DNA of 64,000 nt from NCBI GenBank assembly GCA_037176885.1, contig JAWWNJ010000006.1, positions 1,860,001-1,924,000 of the forward strand, read 5' to 3'. Origin of the DNA: Favolaschia claudopus. Its lineage: Eukaryota > Basidiomycota > Agaricomycetes > Agaricales > Mycenaceae. The notes below the pieces were generated by a model that saw only the letters and a program-made list of their open reading frames with translations, had not been told where the DNA came from and searched no databases. The stretch's first letter is position 1; every line of letters begins with the position of its first letter. Positions 44,414 through 56,144 of this stretch are shown one piece after another. The translations under genes were made by a program, and so were the position numbers.

Positions 44414-45600
44414 GCCACATAATGGCCACAGTCATATTGCCGACTCTGCGCAGCCCGCGTCTGAACGGATATACCTAGCGGCGAAGTTGTAGGGACCTCG
44501 CAAGCTTCTTTCCCGAACGCTCCCCCCACTTCCCGAATGCTCCTGACTTCATGACACCCACCCCATTCTTCCACCTTTGAATGAAAAGCTCGACGACATC
44601 CATCTTGGTCTCACACCGTTCTCGAGGTCAGACAAACTTATTTTTATTGTCTGCCCGGTCGCGTGTAAATGGTGTGTCCTGTCGCGTGCACCTTTTGTAT
44701 TTATTACGGATTATATTCAAATCCATTGATACGATGTAAGCATCCATATTTCCTCGGTGCGGCATGGCTGACAGTCGATGTAGTTTCCTCCTCCGCTCAG
44801 AACAAGTATGTCGAGTCTCCTAGCCTCAGCGCCTTGATCTGTAACCGCTCTTCCCTATAAGAATTTCATATCCAACGGCAACTCTCTCGTTCAATCATCT
44901 ACAAGCTCGGTTCCCTGTTTCATCGAGACTTTGAGTCTCGTAATTCCAGCCGCCTTGGCTGCAAATGCACATGGCGGTAACACGACACCGTTGACCCAAT
45001 GGTCCGAATCGGTGCCTTCAACGTTGTATTCTTTCTGATCGATCGCCCGGATTCCAAACTCGTCGTGGTCTGAAGCACTTTTGGAGGAGCCAGAATGCGT
45101 CTCTCTTGGGTGAAGAAGACACAGCCCCAACACTCTCAGTTTAGTGTGCACGGCGTACTGCGATCTCTTTGGAATCAGAAATTCCTCTTCCTAGTAGACC
45201 TACCGCTTCAGCACACAGGACGATGGTGGAGATGACTCTGAATTGCAGCAATGATTTGTACCTTGACGTGGGGCTTCTTGCTTTCGTGCTAGTATTTCAA
45301 GGAGGTCCAGTGTAGAGAGTTTGTGGGCTCTGTCTACTTGTGTCGAAGCCTGGGAATGAGCAGATCAGAAAATAGCAGCTTCTATGCCGCGATCCCTTAT
45401 GTTGGACGGTCTTCGGATCTCCTGCAGACGCCCACAATCCATTTAGGGCACTCCAAGGTGAGAGATTGCGCACAACCGTGAAATCATTTGTTTGATTCTT
45501 TCCGCCAGCATCCATCCTCGCAACTCACCAGCAGACAAGGAATGTCCAGACCTCCGACTGACATCCGTTCGTCATGACTCTCCCTTACCTCTTTTTCACT
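44414..45600. other. Mostly non-coding, about 1.19 kb, with one weak minus-strand ORF
   Basis: On the minus strand 44891 to about 45,200 is open (ends TGA at 44891) and can be extended to a CTAG-type splice acceptor, reading EEEFLIPKRSQYAVHTKLRV onwards. It could be the last exon of a gene starting near 45.4 kb, but no start or second exon could be joined in phase. The plus-strand 44669-44860 frame has no support. Confidence 0.35.
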
Positions 45601-46142
45601 ATGACTCCCATTCATGTGCACATTTTCTCTGCAGCGGCTCATATCAACAGTGCTGTCGCATCGAAGAATATCAAGGAAGAGTACGAACATAAGAGACCAT
45701 CCAATACATCGGCCAGAGTGACGGAGGGCTACGAGGACAACGCGAACCAGTACATGAAAATGCACGAGGAAGGAGCTTTCGATAAACATCCCCAAGCCAA
45801 AGACGGGGTCAGGCAGGACTTGCAGAAGTGTGTCTCACCCGGTCGCCTTTCTTTTCCTCAACCAATTTTTCTTTAGCACCTATGATCACCTGAAAGCGGG
45901 ACTTAACGCACACAATCCTTTCAAGAAGGCGACTCAGATCCGCAAAGCGGAAAGCAGCGTCAAAGCAGCCGCAAAGAAGATAGACGTAAGATTCTTTCAG
46001 TTTCTCTTACACGGTCACCCACTGACCTGATCTGCAGGACGTTCTATTCATCGAGGAGGTAGATCAGGTGGATCAAGGACTGCACGAGCATTACCGTGCG
46101 CATGGTGAGGGGTCCGGCGATGAGGGAGCTGCGAATGCGTAG
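45601..46142 (+). CDS. Small conserved hydrophilic protein, unknown function
   Basis: Exons 45601-45827, 45877-45985, 46038-46142 (146 aa), phases consistent; an in-frame ATG at 45574 would add nine residues. The protein has no TM segment and is rich in Lys, Asp and Asn, with EGYEDNANQYMKMHEEGAFD, TYDHLKAGLNAHNPFKKATQIR and an acidic Glu/Gly end. I recall similar short proteins in agaricomycetes annotated only as hypothetical. A helical, possibly stress-related protein is conceivable but not shown. Confidence 0.7.
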
Positions 46143-46666
46143 GACTGCCGAGTGGATTTGCTAGGCATGAATAATATGCAGAATCATAGAGTGGATGATC
46201 CGCCGCCCGCAATCGAGATTTCGTTGGCCGAGGTTTTGTTGACTTTTGATTAAGAAGTTGATTTGATATTCCTCGACCAACTTGACCAGATTCATGTAGC
46301 ACAACGAACAAGCTAAAATTGCTAAAAGAGACAACAGTGTACAGATATTAGGTCAACGTCAGATTCAATTTTCTTCGCCTGCCTCTCCATTCATTCTATG
46401 TATCGTCCTCAAACCACATCAAGTACGTGGGATCACTCAAGTCCAAGCAGCACTGGCAGGAGGTCTGCAAAGAGGTCAGCCGGACGGGGCACACGCCACG
46501 ATGCGAGGGCGCAAAGCGAGCGAGAGAGAACAACGTCTTCGGCGTTGGCGGGTATTTCCGCACGAGCCGATATATGCTCGGTAAATGAACAGAACAGAGA
46601 GGCCAAGGGGACAAGTGTACACTTGACGCAAAGTAAACACGCACCTATGATCTTCCTCACCTCACT
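46143..46666. other. Intergenic between convergent genes, about 520 bp
   Basis: 3' flanks of the small hydrophilic gene and of the SDR gene. No repeat or gene seen. Confidence 0.5.
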
Positions 46667-48318
46667 TCAAGGCAACAACGCCCCATCCTGCGCGAGAGCC
46701 TGTCCCTCTCTCATATACTCATCAAATAACGCCTTGTAGTCGCGGTGCCAGCGACTCAACGCCGGTCGACCCTGCGCAACATCCGCAGCCCCCCACATAA
46801 CCCGCAACGCGTCAATCTAACAGACAATGTAAGCAGCGTTCTTGTTCTTGTCAAAAACATCAATCTTTACCTCAGGCAGCGTCTCCCCGTCCGGACAAAG
46901 AATGTAGAAGTCGCCTTTGGCTACACGCGAGAGCATGTATGCGACAGTTTCGTCGGCGGTCCATGCACCAGCTGGCTTTTCTTTGCCAGAGTTGGCACCG
47001 GTCAGACCTGTGAATGTATATCCCGGTCTGAGATGGGGTTAGGTTTGGTAGGCAGACTTGGAAAACAGTCACTTACACAAATAAATGCGCACTGACGCCT
47101 CCTCCGTGCCCATGTCCACCATTCCTCTCCCTCAGCGCGTGGGCCAGACCCTCGGTCAATGACTTGACGGCAGCTTTTGAGGCATTGTATGCCGTGTTAC
47201 CTCTGAGCCAAATAGCGAATAGTTAGGGCTGATAGGGCAAAAAGGTGTTGGATACCTACGGTGGGTTCGTGATCCCTTGCTTGCTCCCGGTATTGATGAC
47301 CATTGCGGGGTTCTCTTGGTGAAGCATCGCCTAATCAAAAGGTTCGGACATGGAAGGAAATGGAAGAGCCATAGAGTGAGGTCGACCAGCTTTGCCAGTA
47401 TCGCGATGAAAATCCATATACACAACAGATATCGGAGATACCACGAAGCCTCGAAGCCTTGGATAACACGTCGTGGGCTATCTTTCAACCGAAATAGATG
47501 CGAAACGCCACCCGCGAGTCGCGATAATGATAACACAACGCGCGCTGGCTTGGCCGCGGTGGAAAGATAGAGATTAAGCAAACTTACAGGCACGAAGACT
47601 TGCTGGACATTCACAATTCCGAAGAGATTCACGTTGAAGACGGCATGCCATGCATCAAGGCCGCCCCAGGAGGTGCCTAGCGTCGTTGAGGCTGATACGG
47701 GTGAAAATGAGAAGAGGTGGCTCCACCATTAACACCATCGAGACCACCAATCCCGGCGTTGTTCATGAGTACAGCAACCTGGAGCAGAATCCTCGTGGGC
47801 ATAGGAACGCTGGGAAGAATAGTATCCGCACCTCACTCCATGCATCATACACTGTATCCTTCAGCTTTTCTACTTCGGTCACGACCGATACATCCGTGGG
47901 TACGACGAGCACGTTCTGTTCGCCCACTTGAGCAGCGAGACTTGCTGCGAGAGCGTTGAGTGCGGGCAGAGTACTGGGAACGTCTGCAAGCGCGATTTTC
48001 ATGTTGAGTTGGGCAAATGCACGCTGTGTGGTTGGTTCAGATACCAACATCCAATGAATACACGACGATATGCGACGCACCGCTGCGGCGCTACCGATAC
48101 CACCCGCTGCACCAGTGATGACAACGACTCTACCCTCCTGCAAAACGGGATGGGTACCGTCCGGGTCAACAGCGTTCGCGGGATCGAAAGAGGCCGAGCC
48201 GAAGAGGGCGCTATATCAAGAATGAGTTAATTATCCGATCGTCTAGAGCAAGTGCTCACGGGCGCTTTGGGGAAGTTCCACGCGAGCGCGTCGACGAGCG
48301 CGACGAGGTCGACAACAT
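46667..48318 (-). CDS. Short-chain dehydrogenase/reductase (SDR)
   Basis: Nine exons: 48318-48260, 48210-48081, 48023-47832, 47778-47736, 47676-47588, 47330-47260, 47202-47077, 47027-46871, 46816-46667; 338 aa, phases consistent. The classical SDR signature is complete: TGAAGGIG for the dinucleotide (residues 52-59), NNAG, Ser187 in NTGS, and the catalytic YNASK (Tyr200, Lys204). An N-terminal Ser/Arg-rich segment (STSSRSSTRSRG) could be an organellar presequence. Intron 48080-48024 is 57 bases, 3n and stop-free, so it can be missed by ORF-based annotation. It catalyses NAD(P)(H)-dependent oxidation or reduction; the substrate is unknown. Confidence 0.9.
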
Positions 48319-48780
48319 GGTAGAGTGAGATTGACGATGCAGATGACGCGATGATTGGGCCCTGGTGTTATGTCCTGGCACCTATTTGATTAATTTTTTT
48401 TTCAAATAGAACGAGCTGTAAAAGATTCAGAAGGTTGATTTGTAAAGAGCTCTTGGTAGATAGGTAATCCTCCAGTTTTATCCTGAAACCCTTTTTGGTG
48501 TGCATGAGGTCCGTCGTTCAAGTCCTCATAGACGATATCTTTTTCCATGAGTCTCCGAGACCAGCATGGAGTCAATACAAGTAACGTATCTCAGACTGCT
48601 GAGACTCTATTGTGAGGTTGAGGTAATATTGCAGTGAGCTTGGCTCACATCCCATTCAAATCAAGCAAAAAAGAATCGTATTATCAAGATTAGCTGTTAA
48701 TACGAATTTCCCGGACACAATGGAAGCGAAAAAAACATCCTCTCTGTATTGATTGCCAGAGGTAGGTAAAAGCATATGAA
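48319..48780. other. Intergenic, about 460 bp, nothing recognised
   Basis: AT-rich stretches (runs of T near 48,396). No gene or repeat seen. Confidence 0.45.
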
Positions 48781-48789
48781 AAGAAACTC

Positions 48790-49745
48790 TTCATCCAAAC
48801 CTCCACCATGCTCCTGGCGCCATTGGAACATTGACCGGGCACTGTTCATCGGAAGGAGATCCCGATTGTGTCGAAGACCTCAAACATGGCCGCGGCTCTC
48901 CGGAATCTTGCAATCCCAACAACGGCGTCCCGTCCGCGAGCTGCTTGCCGGCAAAGATTCCTGTCCTGAATCTTTGCCTGCACGTCGTCGATGGTGTCCG
49001 ACGACTTGACCTCAAGCGTGATGATCTTGCCTGTGAGAATCTTCACAAAGATGTACATACCACCGCGACAACGAAGGACGAGGCGGAGGGTCGACTCCCG
49101 GAGAGAGTGCGACTGTCTGCATGTCGACGAAGATCTGCGATCGATGAGCAGTAACTCCGGGAAGACAAAAGCGGCGACGTAACCGTACCCAGATGCGACG
49201 CGGGCTGTTGTAAGTCCGAGAGGGTGCGGTTTATCCTCGAGTTGCTTGCTGGCAAAGATGACGTTGATGGTCAGGGGGGATGCCCTGCTTGTCCTGGATC
49301 TTCGCCTTTACGTTGTCGATGGTGTCGAAGGGCCCGAGATTGAGGGTGATGGTCTTGCCCGTTAGGGTCTTAACGAAGATCTGCATACCACCACGGAGAC
49401 GAAGAACTGCTGGCAATGAGCATGAAGTCTGGAAAGATAAGAGTGGGAACTTACCAAAATACAACGTCGACTCCTTTTGGATGTCGTAGTCAGAGAGGGT
49501 GCGGTCATCCTCGAGTTGCTTGACTGGCGAAGATGAGGTGTTGTTGGTCAGCAGGTATACCCTCCTTGTCCTGGATCTTGGCCTTCACGTTGTCAAGCGT
49601 GTCGAACGACTCAACCGCCAAGCCGATGGTCTTGCTCATGAGGGTCTTGACGAAGATACATATGCCTCAAACGCAGGCAAGGTGGAAAGTGGATGTCGTA
49701 GTTCGAGAGGGTACGGCGGCCGTCCAAGGGTCTTCAAAAATATCT
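48790..49745 (-). pseudogene. Decayed polyubiquitin array (three units plus the end of a fourth)
   Basis: On the minus strand three ubiquitin-coding blocks follow one another: about 49665-49490, 49386-49210 and 49058-48850; remains of an upstream unit's last ~20 codons lie at about 49740-49672. They are recognised by [27 protein letters not shown] and LRLRGG. Each is broken. The first has its Met1 codon changed and an inserted base after LIFAS; the second has a 2-base loss near the DHQR segment; the third lacks about nine codons after KIQD. Both latter breaks put the stretch KQLEDG out of frame. Splice-like sequences separate the units. A true polyubiquitin precursor would be nearly identical in every unit, so this is a non-functional copy. 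Confidence 0.82.
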
Positions 49746-50929
49746 ACCAACAACCTCAGTAACGCAGGACAGAGCCGGCTCGACAAGAATAAAGAAAATC
49801 TTTTGAACAAACGAGAACTAGGTAAGTCGACGAACGGAATGAAAAAGATGATGTGTGGACTTACATGAGCCACAGTCAGATCTCTAGCACCAACAAAGCG
49901 TGTAACCAGATGTGCACGAAACTTGTATAACATTTTCAAGCACCAGAGATAGGTCGAAAGGCTTGAAGTCGTTGGTGGAGTAAGATGTCGCATGTTGTCC
50001 GTGTAGGGGCGCCGCAGATTTTCAACGATCCGAGAGAAGGTGGAGATATCCTCGGGTTATACAAGTAGTCCACCGGAGGAGAGAACGAGAGATTTGGGGA
50101 AGCAGACGAGAGGTAACGAGCCAGAGAGAGTCGCGCGCAGCGTGCTGGCAGCACACGAGGCGTGAGAAACGATTTCCGATTAAAGGCATAAGTTCATGCC
50201 CAAATATGGGCATAAGCGCTGCCAGGGCACTGCACTATCGTCGATGATTGTCGGTCATATCGTTCGATCAACAAGGGTAAATACCGTGTAGAAGGGGGAC
50301 GAGCTTTCAGCCAGAAGCAACAATATCAGCCAAGCATAAAATTTGGGGAAGTCGGAAAGGTAGTGGGTGGTCGATCTCGAAATTTCAGATGCAATGCCTA
50401 GAGATGAGCTTCATTCATGTCACGGAATGCTCTTGTAGCGATTTATCCAGAACAAAAAAGTGGGGCTGGAAGGAGAGAGCTTGAAGGCATTTAAAGGGAC
50501 GGAAGGAATGCATGATAGACTGCATACGAGAACACCGTAAACCGCCTTGAAACAATGACAGGAAGGCTCAACCTACCGAAGCAAATATATTGGTCAGAGA
50601 GTTTTGAGCTTGGCTGAAATTGTGGACCGGGTGAGACAGAGCATGCACTTGAAGAGCATCAAGTTTGGTGAGTGTTCGTACATTTTCTTGAGAAATCCGA
50701 GTGTCTGCATTGGCCGAAATTGCAGGATCGAGTTGGTACCGAAATACCCGTTTCCCAATGTCCGAACAGAGGCGTTGTGGGAAATGACCCCCGCCCTTGG
50801 TAGAACTGGTGATGATATGAAGATTCAAGACTCCTTTGAAATTGAAGACGTTGGGCAAAGGCGTCTGACAATCTGTGGGCAATGGCGCGAAGACGAGGAA
50901 CCAGTTTGAGTAAATCAACGTATTCGTCA

Positions 50930-51345
50930 GCAAGTTATATATCCCAAAGTAACAGTTGTCTAGAATCTTCAAACCACCGGAGTTGCTGGCCTGATGGCGG
51001 ATGGCGGAAATGATGGCGGATTGGCGGACGGCTTGGACCAATCTACTTGCAGCAATATGTACCGCACCAATATTCTGCACCTAACCTCTTGCACCGAAAT
51101 TTATGCAATGACTTCCCCGCACCATAATCCATTCACTTAACTCAGTGCGACGAACCCACCCAATCTTCGTCCACCGAACTTAGTCCACCCAACTTGAGGC
51201 TGCAACAAATCCGTTCACCCAACTTGGTGCAACAAGTCCGCCCAATCTTCGTCCATCCAACTTACGGATGAATCTATTGGGAAACCCGGTTTCTCGGTCC
51301 GTTGTTAAGCACCCGGGTTTCTCGAAGAAACCCCTCCCACGGAAC
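50930..51345. repeat. Dispersed degenerate repeat, copy 1
   Basis: Starts with clustered GATGGCGGAT/TGATGGCGG words (about 50,990-51,030) followed by a run of varied words such as CACCCAACTTGGTGCAACA and TTCGTCCACCGAACTTA. It shares both parts, in inverted orientation, with 53,540-53,870. Confidence 0.6.
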
Positions 51346-51894
51346 TGATGCTAGCGGACGGCTGAGTTCCCCGGATAAATTTTGTAGGCCCAGAGGCAAG
51401 CCCAAAGTGATTGAAAACACAGGAAACCAGCTGAAGTAAAGACTGCTTTTCATTCAGTGGCTGAAATTCTGTTATTGAAAGCAAGATATCGAGACATTCA
51501 AAGAAATCACTGTCTGTGCCGGCCGTGATGCCGAAATTGCCCGTTCAAGCGGCATACTTAGATTCCGCAGAGAATAATCTCAAGAAATCTATTTAGATGT
51601 CATGTGGAAGTTCCCTCTCAGCATACAGCTACAATTTGAAGTCCAGCATACACCACTTTCATTGCGCTCTCCCCGAGGGTGATCGGATCAATGTCTATTG
51701 GGCGGCATTGTACGGCAAGCCCGTTAACCCTCACAAGACACTCCTCGAAGCTTGGATGCCCTTAAATGTAAGTCCAGTACGTGTCTGAACTTTTATCAAG
51801 CTTATTTAGCAACAGAATGACCTCCAACCACATCCAGGATGCCGGTGCGGCAAACTGGGGTTTCTCAATAGCATTGTCCGCGGATTTCTCTAAA

Positions 51895-52030
51895 ATTTCC
51901 TTATATGGGAGGGTTTCTTGAGAAACCGGGTTTCCCAATAGATTAATCCCCAACTTACTGCAACGAATCCGTTGACCCAACTTGGTGCAACGAACTCCAC
52001 CCAATGTACACCAAACTTGTTACACAGAGA
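51895..52030. repeat. Dispersed degenerate repeat, partial copy 2
   Basis: Same word set as copy 1 in the same orientation (CAACTTACTGCAACGAATCC, ACCCAACTTGGTGCAACGAA), with the GAAACCGGGTTTCCCAATAG block also found near 51,278. Confidence 0.6.
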
Positions 52031-52109
52031 TACCTCAGCTTGAAGTACCCTGACGGCCTGGGACAATCTCGCGGTTCCTTCCTCTTCCCCAATTATTTCA
52101 AAATTCATA

Positions 52110-53253
52110 TCAAGTCAAGTTCAGGAGAAATAAAAGATAATATTCGAGTCGTACTATACACAATGTACATAAATTGAGCCAAAGAACACCTGAAAGCCCC
52201 TTCACAACCATTGACTTCACCACTGCGAAAGATTTGTCAGTAAGAACACGGCGCATAGCTGGCAGAGGTAGCATACCAAAGAACCGCTATCGCGCCAGAA
52301 TATGGTCAGGATGGTTCCAATTAAATAACAGTCAGGAAAGAACTCAATCAAATATGAGAAGACCATACCTTTCGCCACTCTCGAAGTTTCTGTTCGGAAC
52401 GACTGGTTACACGGTAGATCGGTGCAATGATATCACATGGAAACTTACCACAATGCCGAAGGGAAGCAGGGAAAAATCTGGGCGAAGTGTCAGATACGGG
52501 GAAGAGAAAACGTGAGTACAAGGTGATGCGCACCACAAATATCCACATTTATTGGCAGTATGCGAGGGTATATATTACCGTCATACTCAAGTAGTACTAC
52601 AACACGTTGCTCTTGATCGTGACTCTGGCGAAACGGATTGAGGGCAGCGTTCGGCGTCAGCGAAGGGCCAGTCGTCGGCCGATAAGGCATTGCGGGGACA
52701 GCGACATTATGCGGAATTTCGAGATTGTCTTGGAATAGCAAGACGGGGTCGGAAGGCGGCTCCCCGCTGAATCGATTCAGCGGTTCTGGAGGGGCCAGCG
52801 TAGTTGAAGCGGGAAGGAGGGGAGCGCGTGGGAGTCAGTAGATGTGGTTTTGTCGTCGGTGGATCAGGTCAGCAGCGTGGGTTCGGGAGGTTGGAGAGGC
52901 GGGATGTGTAGCGCTGACGGTGATGCGCTGGGAGTTCAGGACGGGGCAGAGGGAGCGGGAGCGGGCGTTTGCACGAACTAAGCACCTCGGTTTGAGTTAT
53001 TCGGAATTTGCGAGCGAGGTGGATGAAATGGGTGGGAAGCGGTGGCGGAGAGGAGAGCAACAAGTGCTGTGTCGAGGTCGGAGACTGCTTGTGAGAGAGA
53101 TATGGCTAGAAAACGGTGAGTTGGGAGAGCATGAGAGGAAGGCGCAGTAGACGCACCTTCGATGATTCTGGTTTCGCCGTAGGTCTCCACATTATAGAGA
53201 AGCGCGCGTACGTCGCTGCAAGTAGAGGCGGGGTGCCTGCTGGCGGTTGGCAT
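52110..53253 (-). CDS. Hypothetical protein, about 233 aa (model tentative)
   Basis: Exons 53253-53157, 53105-52986, 52785-52587, 52477-52369, 52286-52110 join in phase. The start is the ATG before PTASRHPASTCSDV; sequence then runs VRALLYNVETYGETRIIE, AVSDLDTALVALLSA, FSGEPPSDPVLLFQDNLEI, PNAALNPFRQ and CGKFPCDIIAPIYRVTSRSE, ending in a hydrophobic stretch. It looks like a real conserved soluble protein, but I do not recognise it. Intron 2 (52985-52786) is 200 bases, far above the local norm, and may hide another exon or a lesion; intron 3 is 109 bases. A decayed gene cannot be excluded. Confidence 0.45.
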
Positions 53254-53539
53254 GCCCAGCTCTCGTTGTCAGTCGTTGTTGTCGCCGGAGGGGTGAAAGA
53301 GAAGTTATAGCGCAAAGTAGGGGGACTGACGAAGAGGCGGAGGCTGAGAGCAGTCGGCAGTGCAGGCAGTGTTGGCTGCCGGCTTAAGACACCCGGGGTG
53401 TCGAGCGCTGTCGAGCGCGGGATCCCTGAGAAGATGGGAAGAGGGCGGCGAAGATGGTGGTACGGAAGAAAGAGCGTGACGCGTCATTTTTGGTGATGCG
53501 ATGCCTGGGGTGATTTTGGCTGCACTCATATTCGTGGAG
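53254..53539. other. Upstream flank of the 233-aa hypothetical gene
   Basis: A minus-strand ATG frame (53529-53305) reads a Ser/Pro-rich 74-residue stretch with no match; it could be an upstream ORF or leader. Confidence 0.3.
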
Positions 53540-53870
53540 GGAAATAAGTGAATTCACTTCCTTGCAGCAACTTGGTTCCGACGAGGTCGTTGCAGCGTGA
53601 CTGCCTAATTGTGCTGCAGCTACATTGCTGAAGCAAGGCGTGTGCACTCAGATTGCTGCAGAGGAAATTCTAAATTCAGTTGCAGCGAATTTAATGCAGG
53701 GAATTCGGTGCATGAAGTTGAGTGGACGGAAATCGCTGCAGAGCCACGGTGCATCGAATCCCTTGCAACGAAGGTGCTGCACGGTATTCCTTCCACCGGC
53801 CTTCCGCCATCAAATCCGCCATCATCCGCCATCAGTACAGTAACACCAGTGCTCTCAGAATCTTGACCAT
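53540..53870. repeat. Dispersed degenerate repeat, copy 3 (inverted)
   Basis: Reading the minus strand from about 53,865: AGATTCTGAGAGCACTGG, then GATGGCGGAT/TTTGATGGCGG words, then a run of words such as ATGCACCGAATTCCCTGCA and TTGCTGCAAGG. This is the same order as copy 1 at 50,950-51,345, where AGAATCTTCAAACCACCGG precedes the GATGGCGG cluster. It overlaps no gene. Confidence 0.6.
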
Positions 53871-54297
53871 GAGATCTTCAGGTTCGTACAATCTTCGGTT
53901 GCGACTTAGAAAGGCTTAGAATCCAAAGACTTCGAGCTGAACAGTCCGCAAAGTAGCCTAAAGTAAGTAGGCTATAGATGTCTCGTGAGATACCAGAAAG
54001 AATAACCCAGCGCTTCTGTCGACCGTTGTATCAGGTTCACGTTGTGAACAGCCCAGGAACTCGAGATGGGTGGGCTTGACGACTCAGACGAGGTGGTTGA
54101 GGGAAGGAGAAGTACGCCATCACGTGAAAGGGACGAGTGTGACAATTGTCGTGACGTCTCGCGTTTCGCAACTTGCTCCTAACCTTGACTCCCCCTCAAC
54201 AATCGATTCAGAACGAATCCAACCTCCAATCAGGGTACGCGCATGCTGGCTCCTGCAACCCTTATTTGGACTAAACTACGACTTTGCGATCTTAAGA

Positions 54298-55600
54298 TGG
54301 TCAAACGATTGAAAACTCGAACCCGTCCGAGTCGCTCTCAACTTGAAGCTGCACCCCCCGCGCCGTTGCGGCCTTCTCCCACATTATCTATCCCTTCAGA
54401 AATTTGCGCTATAATCTGCAGCATGGTGGCAGACGAGCGGGACCTTCTGGTTTTGTGTACAATCTCGAGTGCCTTTCGTTCCGAGGCCGAACCTTTCCTG
54501 TACCGCTCTATCAACCTGTCCCAAGGTTTAGACGGTTTAGTCTACCTGCTCAGACTAAATTCGTGGGCAACTGCCACCTCAAAGCACACGTATCTGGCCA
54601 AATATGTTCGCTGCCTCATCATCCGCCTGCCGGAAACGGTGGGCATTGGAGGCATCCACCTTCACGAAACTCGGGCGTGCGCTTGCCCAATGTGTTAACC
54701 TCAAAGAGCTCCGCATCTTCAGTCCATTGCGGAGCAATTATGGCTCTTTCCAGGGATCGTTAATTAACAAATGCTCGTTCCGACTGACGACATTTGAGAA
54801 TCATTACTTTGACAACAAGTGTATAATGGAGTTCTGGAGGAGGCAGACAGAAATTCGCGTGGTGGTGAGCGATCGCGATGTGTGCTCTATGGACGCGCAG
54901 TCGATGATTCTCCCCAAACTTGTCGCTGCAAAGGCGTATAATGCGGAAGATCTTCCTGTCGAGCGGTCTCTGGAGCGTATCGAAGTGGCATATTTCAAGG
55001 ACTTTTCTCGTTTGGTGCGATACGGAGCGAGCCTCACGACCTTGAATCTCTTCGCTGGCTGTAGCATTGAACACACCGTCCGACTGGTCGCCGATACGCT
55101 TCCGAACCTTGTGCATTTCGGGATTCTGGAGAGGGAGGAGGACCTCGACCGCTCCATAAACGTTGGTCTCAGCATCCTTTTGATACTCAATTCACTCACT
55201 ATTTATGCTCTATAGCCCGAACGCGTTAATCATTTTCGCCAATGCTACATCCCGAAAGCACGGCTCTGGCAGTTCAGAAAACTCGAGACCCTCATACTCC
55301 AGCCCAAGGGATACAGGGATTTGGCTGTCAGCGCACACCAACCATCCTCATGCAGCAATGGCAACTGGAGTCAGAGAAACATATCACTCTCTGGCCAGTT
55401 TGTCTGGCATATCTGACGCAGGCCGCGAAATAATGGCTGCGTGCACGACCCTCCGTCGCGTCGCAATCTCCGCCAAAGTCTCAGAGATACACGGTGGTGT
55501 ATTGACGAGGTCTCATTCTGAAGGTGCTATTCGTGGGGAGCCAAAGACCTGGAGCGAAGTCCAGGCGCTTTCTATGTTTTGGGAACCCGTAGGGCGGTGA
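54298..55600 (+). pseudogene. F-box family, copy C (frameshifted)
   Basis: The ATG at 54298 and F-box (IPSEICAIICSMVADERDLL, CTISSAFRSEAEPFLYRSI) are intact, and the frame continues to RLPETVG. At about 54,640 one extra base shifts the reading frame: the family sequence LEASTFTKLGRALAQCVNLKELR continues in the +1 frame and runs to about 55,190. After the expected intron (about 55,130-55,214) a second change of frame separates KLETLILQPKGY from GVRETYHSLASLSG ... GREIMAACTTLRR, which ends at TGA 55598-55600. Two independent shifts argue for a pseudogene; a sequencing error could explain only one. Confidence 0.8.
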
Positions 55601-56144
55601 AGAGGATCTGCAATAAAAGGGCGGAGTCATGGCGAGAAGGTACTAACAGAAACATGGATAAAATTTAGCGTACTTACTTCATGAGAAAAGAATCCGCGGA
55701 GCGCTTGTGATTGAGGACTTTGCGTCGGCACTCGGAATAAATTGAAGACAATATCGGCATTGGGAGAGGCGTGCGGATGCCGCCGTTGTTCGCGCGACGC
55801 GCCAAAAACTTTGAATGAGCCACAAAGAGAATCGTCCGATCACTAGGTCTTAGCCTCGTCCAGTGCAGCCGCCTTACATCGAGATCTATTTGGCCTTGCC
55901 CGGGGCGACTTCAGATGCTCGGAGTGCAACGTTGATAATATTTCAGTGGAAGAGCCAAGGAAGAGCGGTCAGCTTGAATTCGCCATCAGTCACTACCACG
56001 TGATAATGTGACGGGCTTGATCTCAGTTTCCCACTTTTCTTGTTTACCGCTATCACCACATATCGCTATTACGCGCGCACCCTCGGTATGTTTCTCTACT
56101 CATCTTTATCTCATATCTCACTCTAGGACTCAGTTTCACCTAAA
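55601..56144. other. Intergenic, about 540 bp, promoter of copy D
   Basis: No gene or repeat recognised. Confidence 0.5.

Larger units (their letters stand above)
49746..52109. other. Gene-poor region with degenerate repeats, about 2.4 kb
   Basis: Minus-strand 50154-49936 encodes a short ATG-initiated frame with a mitochondrial-presequence-like start (LPARCARLSLARYLSSASP), and frame 49993-49667 can be spliced through a good GTAAGT/CTAG intron (49861-49813), but neither gives a recognisable protein. From about 50,930 to 51,340 and again at 51,830-52,030 there are imperfect short-period repeats rich in CAACTTGGTGCAACGAA-like words and in GGGTTTCTCGA/GAAACCC blocks. No transposase or reverse transcriptase was seen. 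Confidence 0.45.

Noticed and set aside
49667..50154. Mitochondrial-presequence-like ORF upstream of the ubiquitin remnants
   Set aside because: The presequence-like start is attractive, but the downstream sequence is not recognisable and frames conflict.
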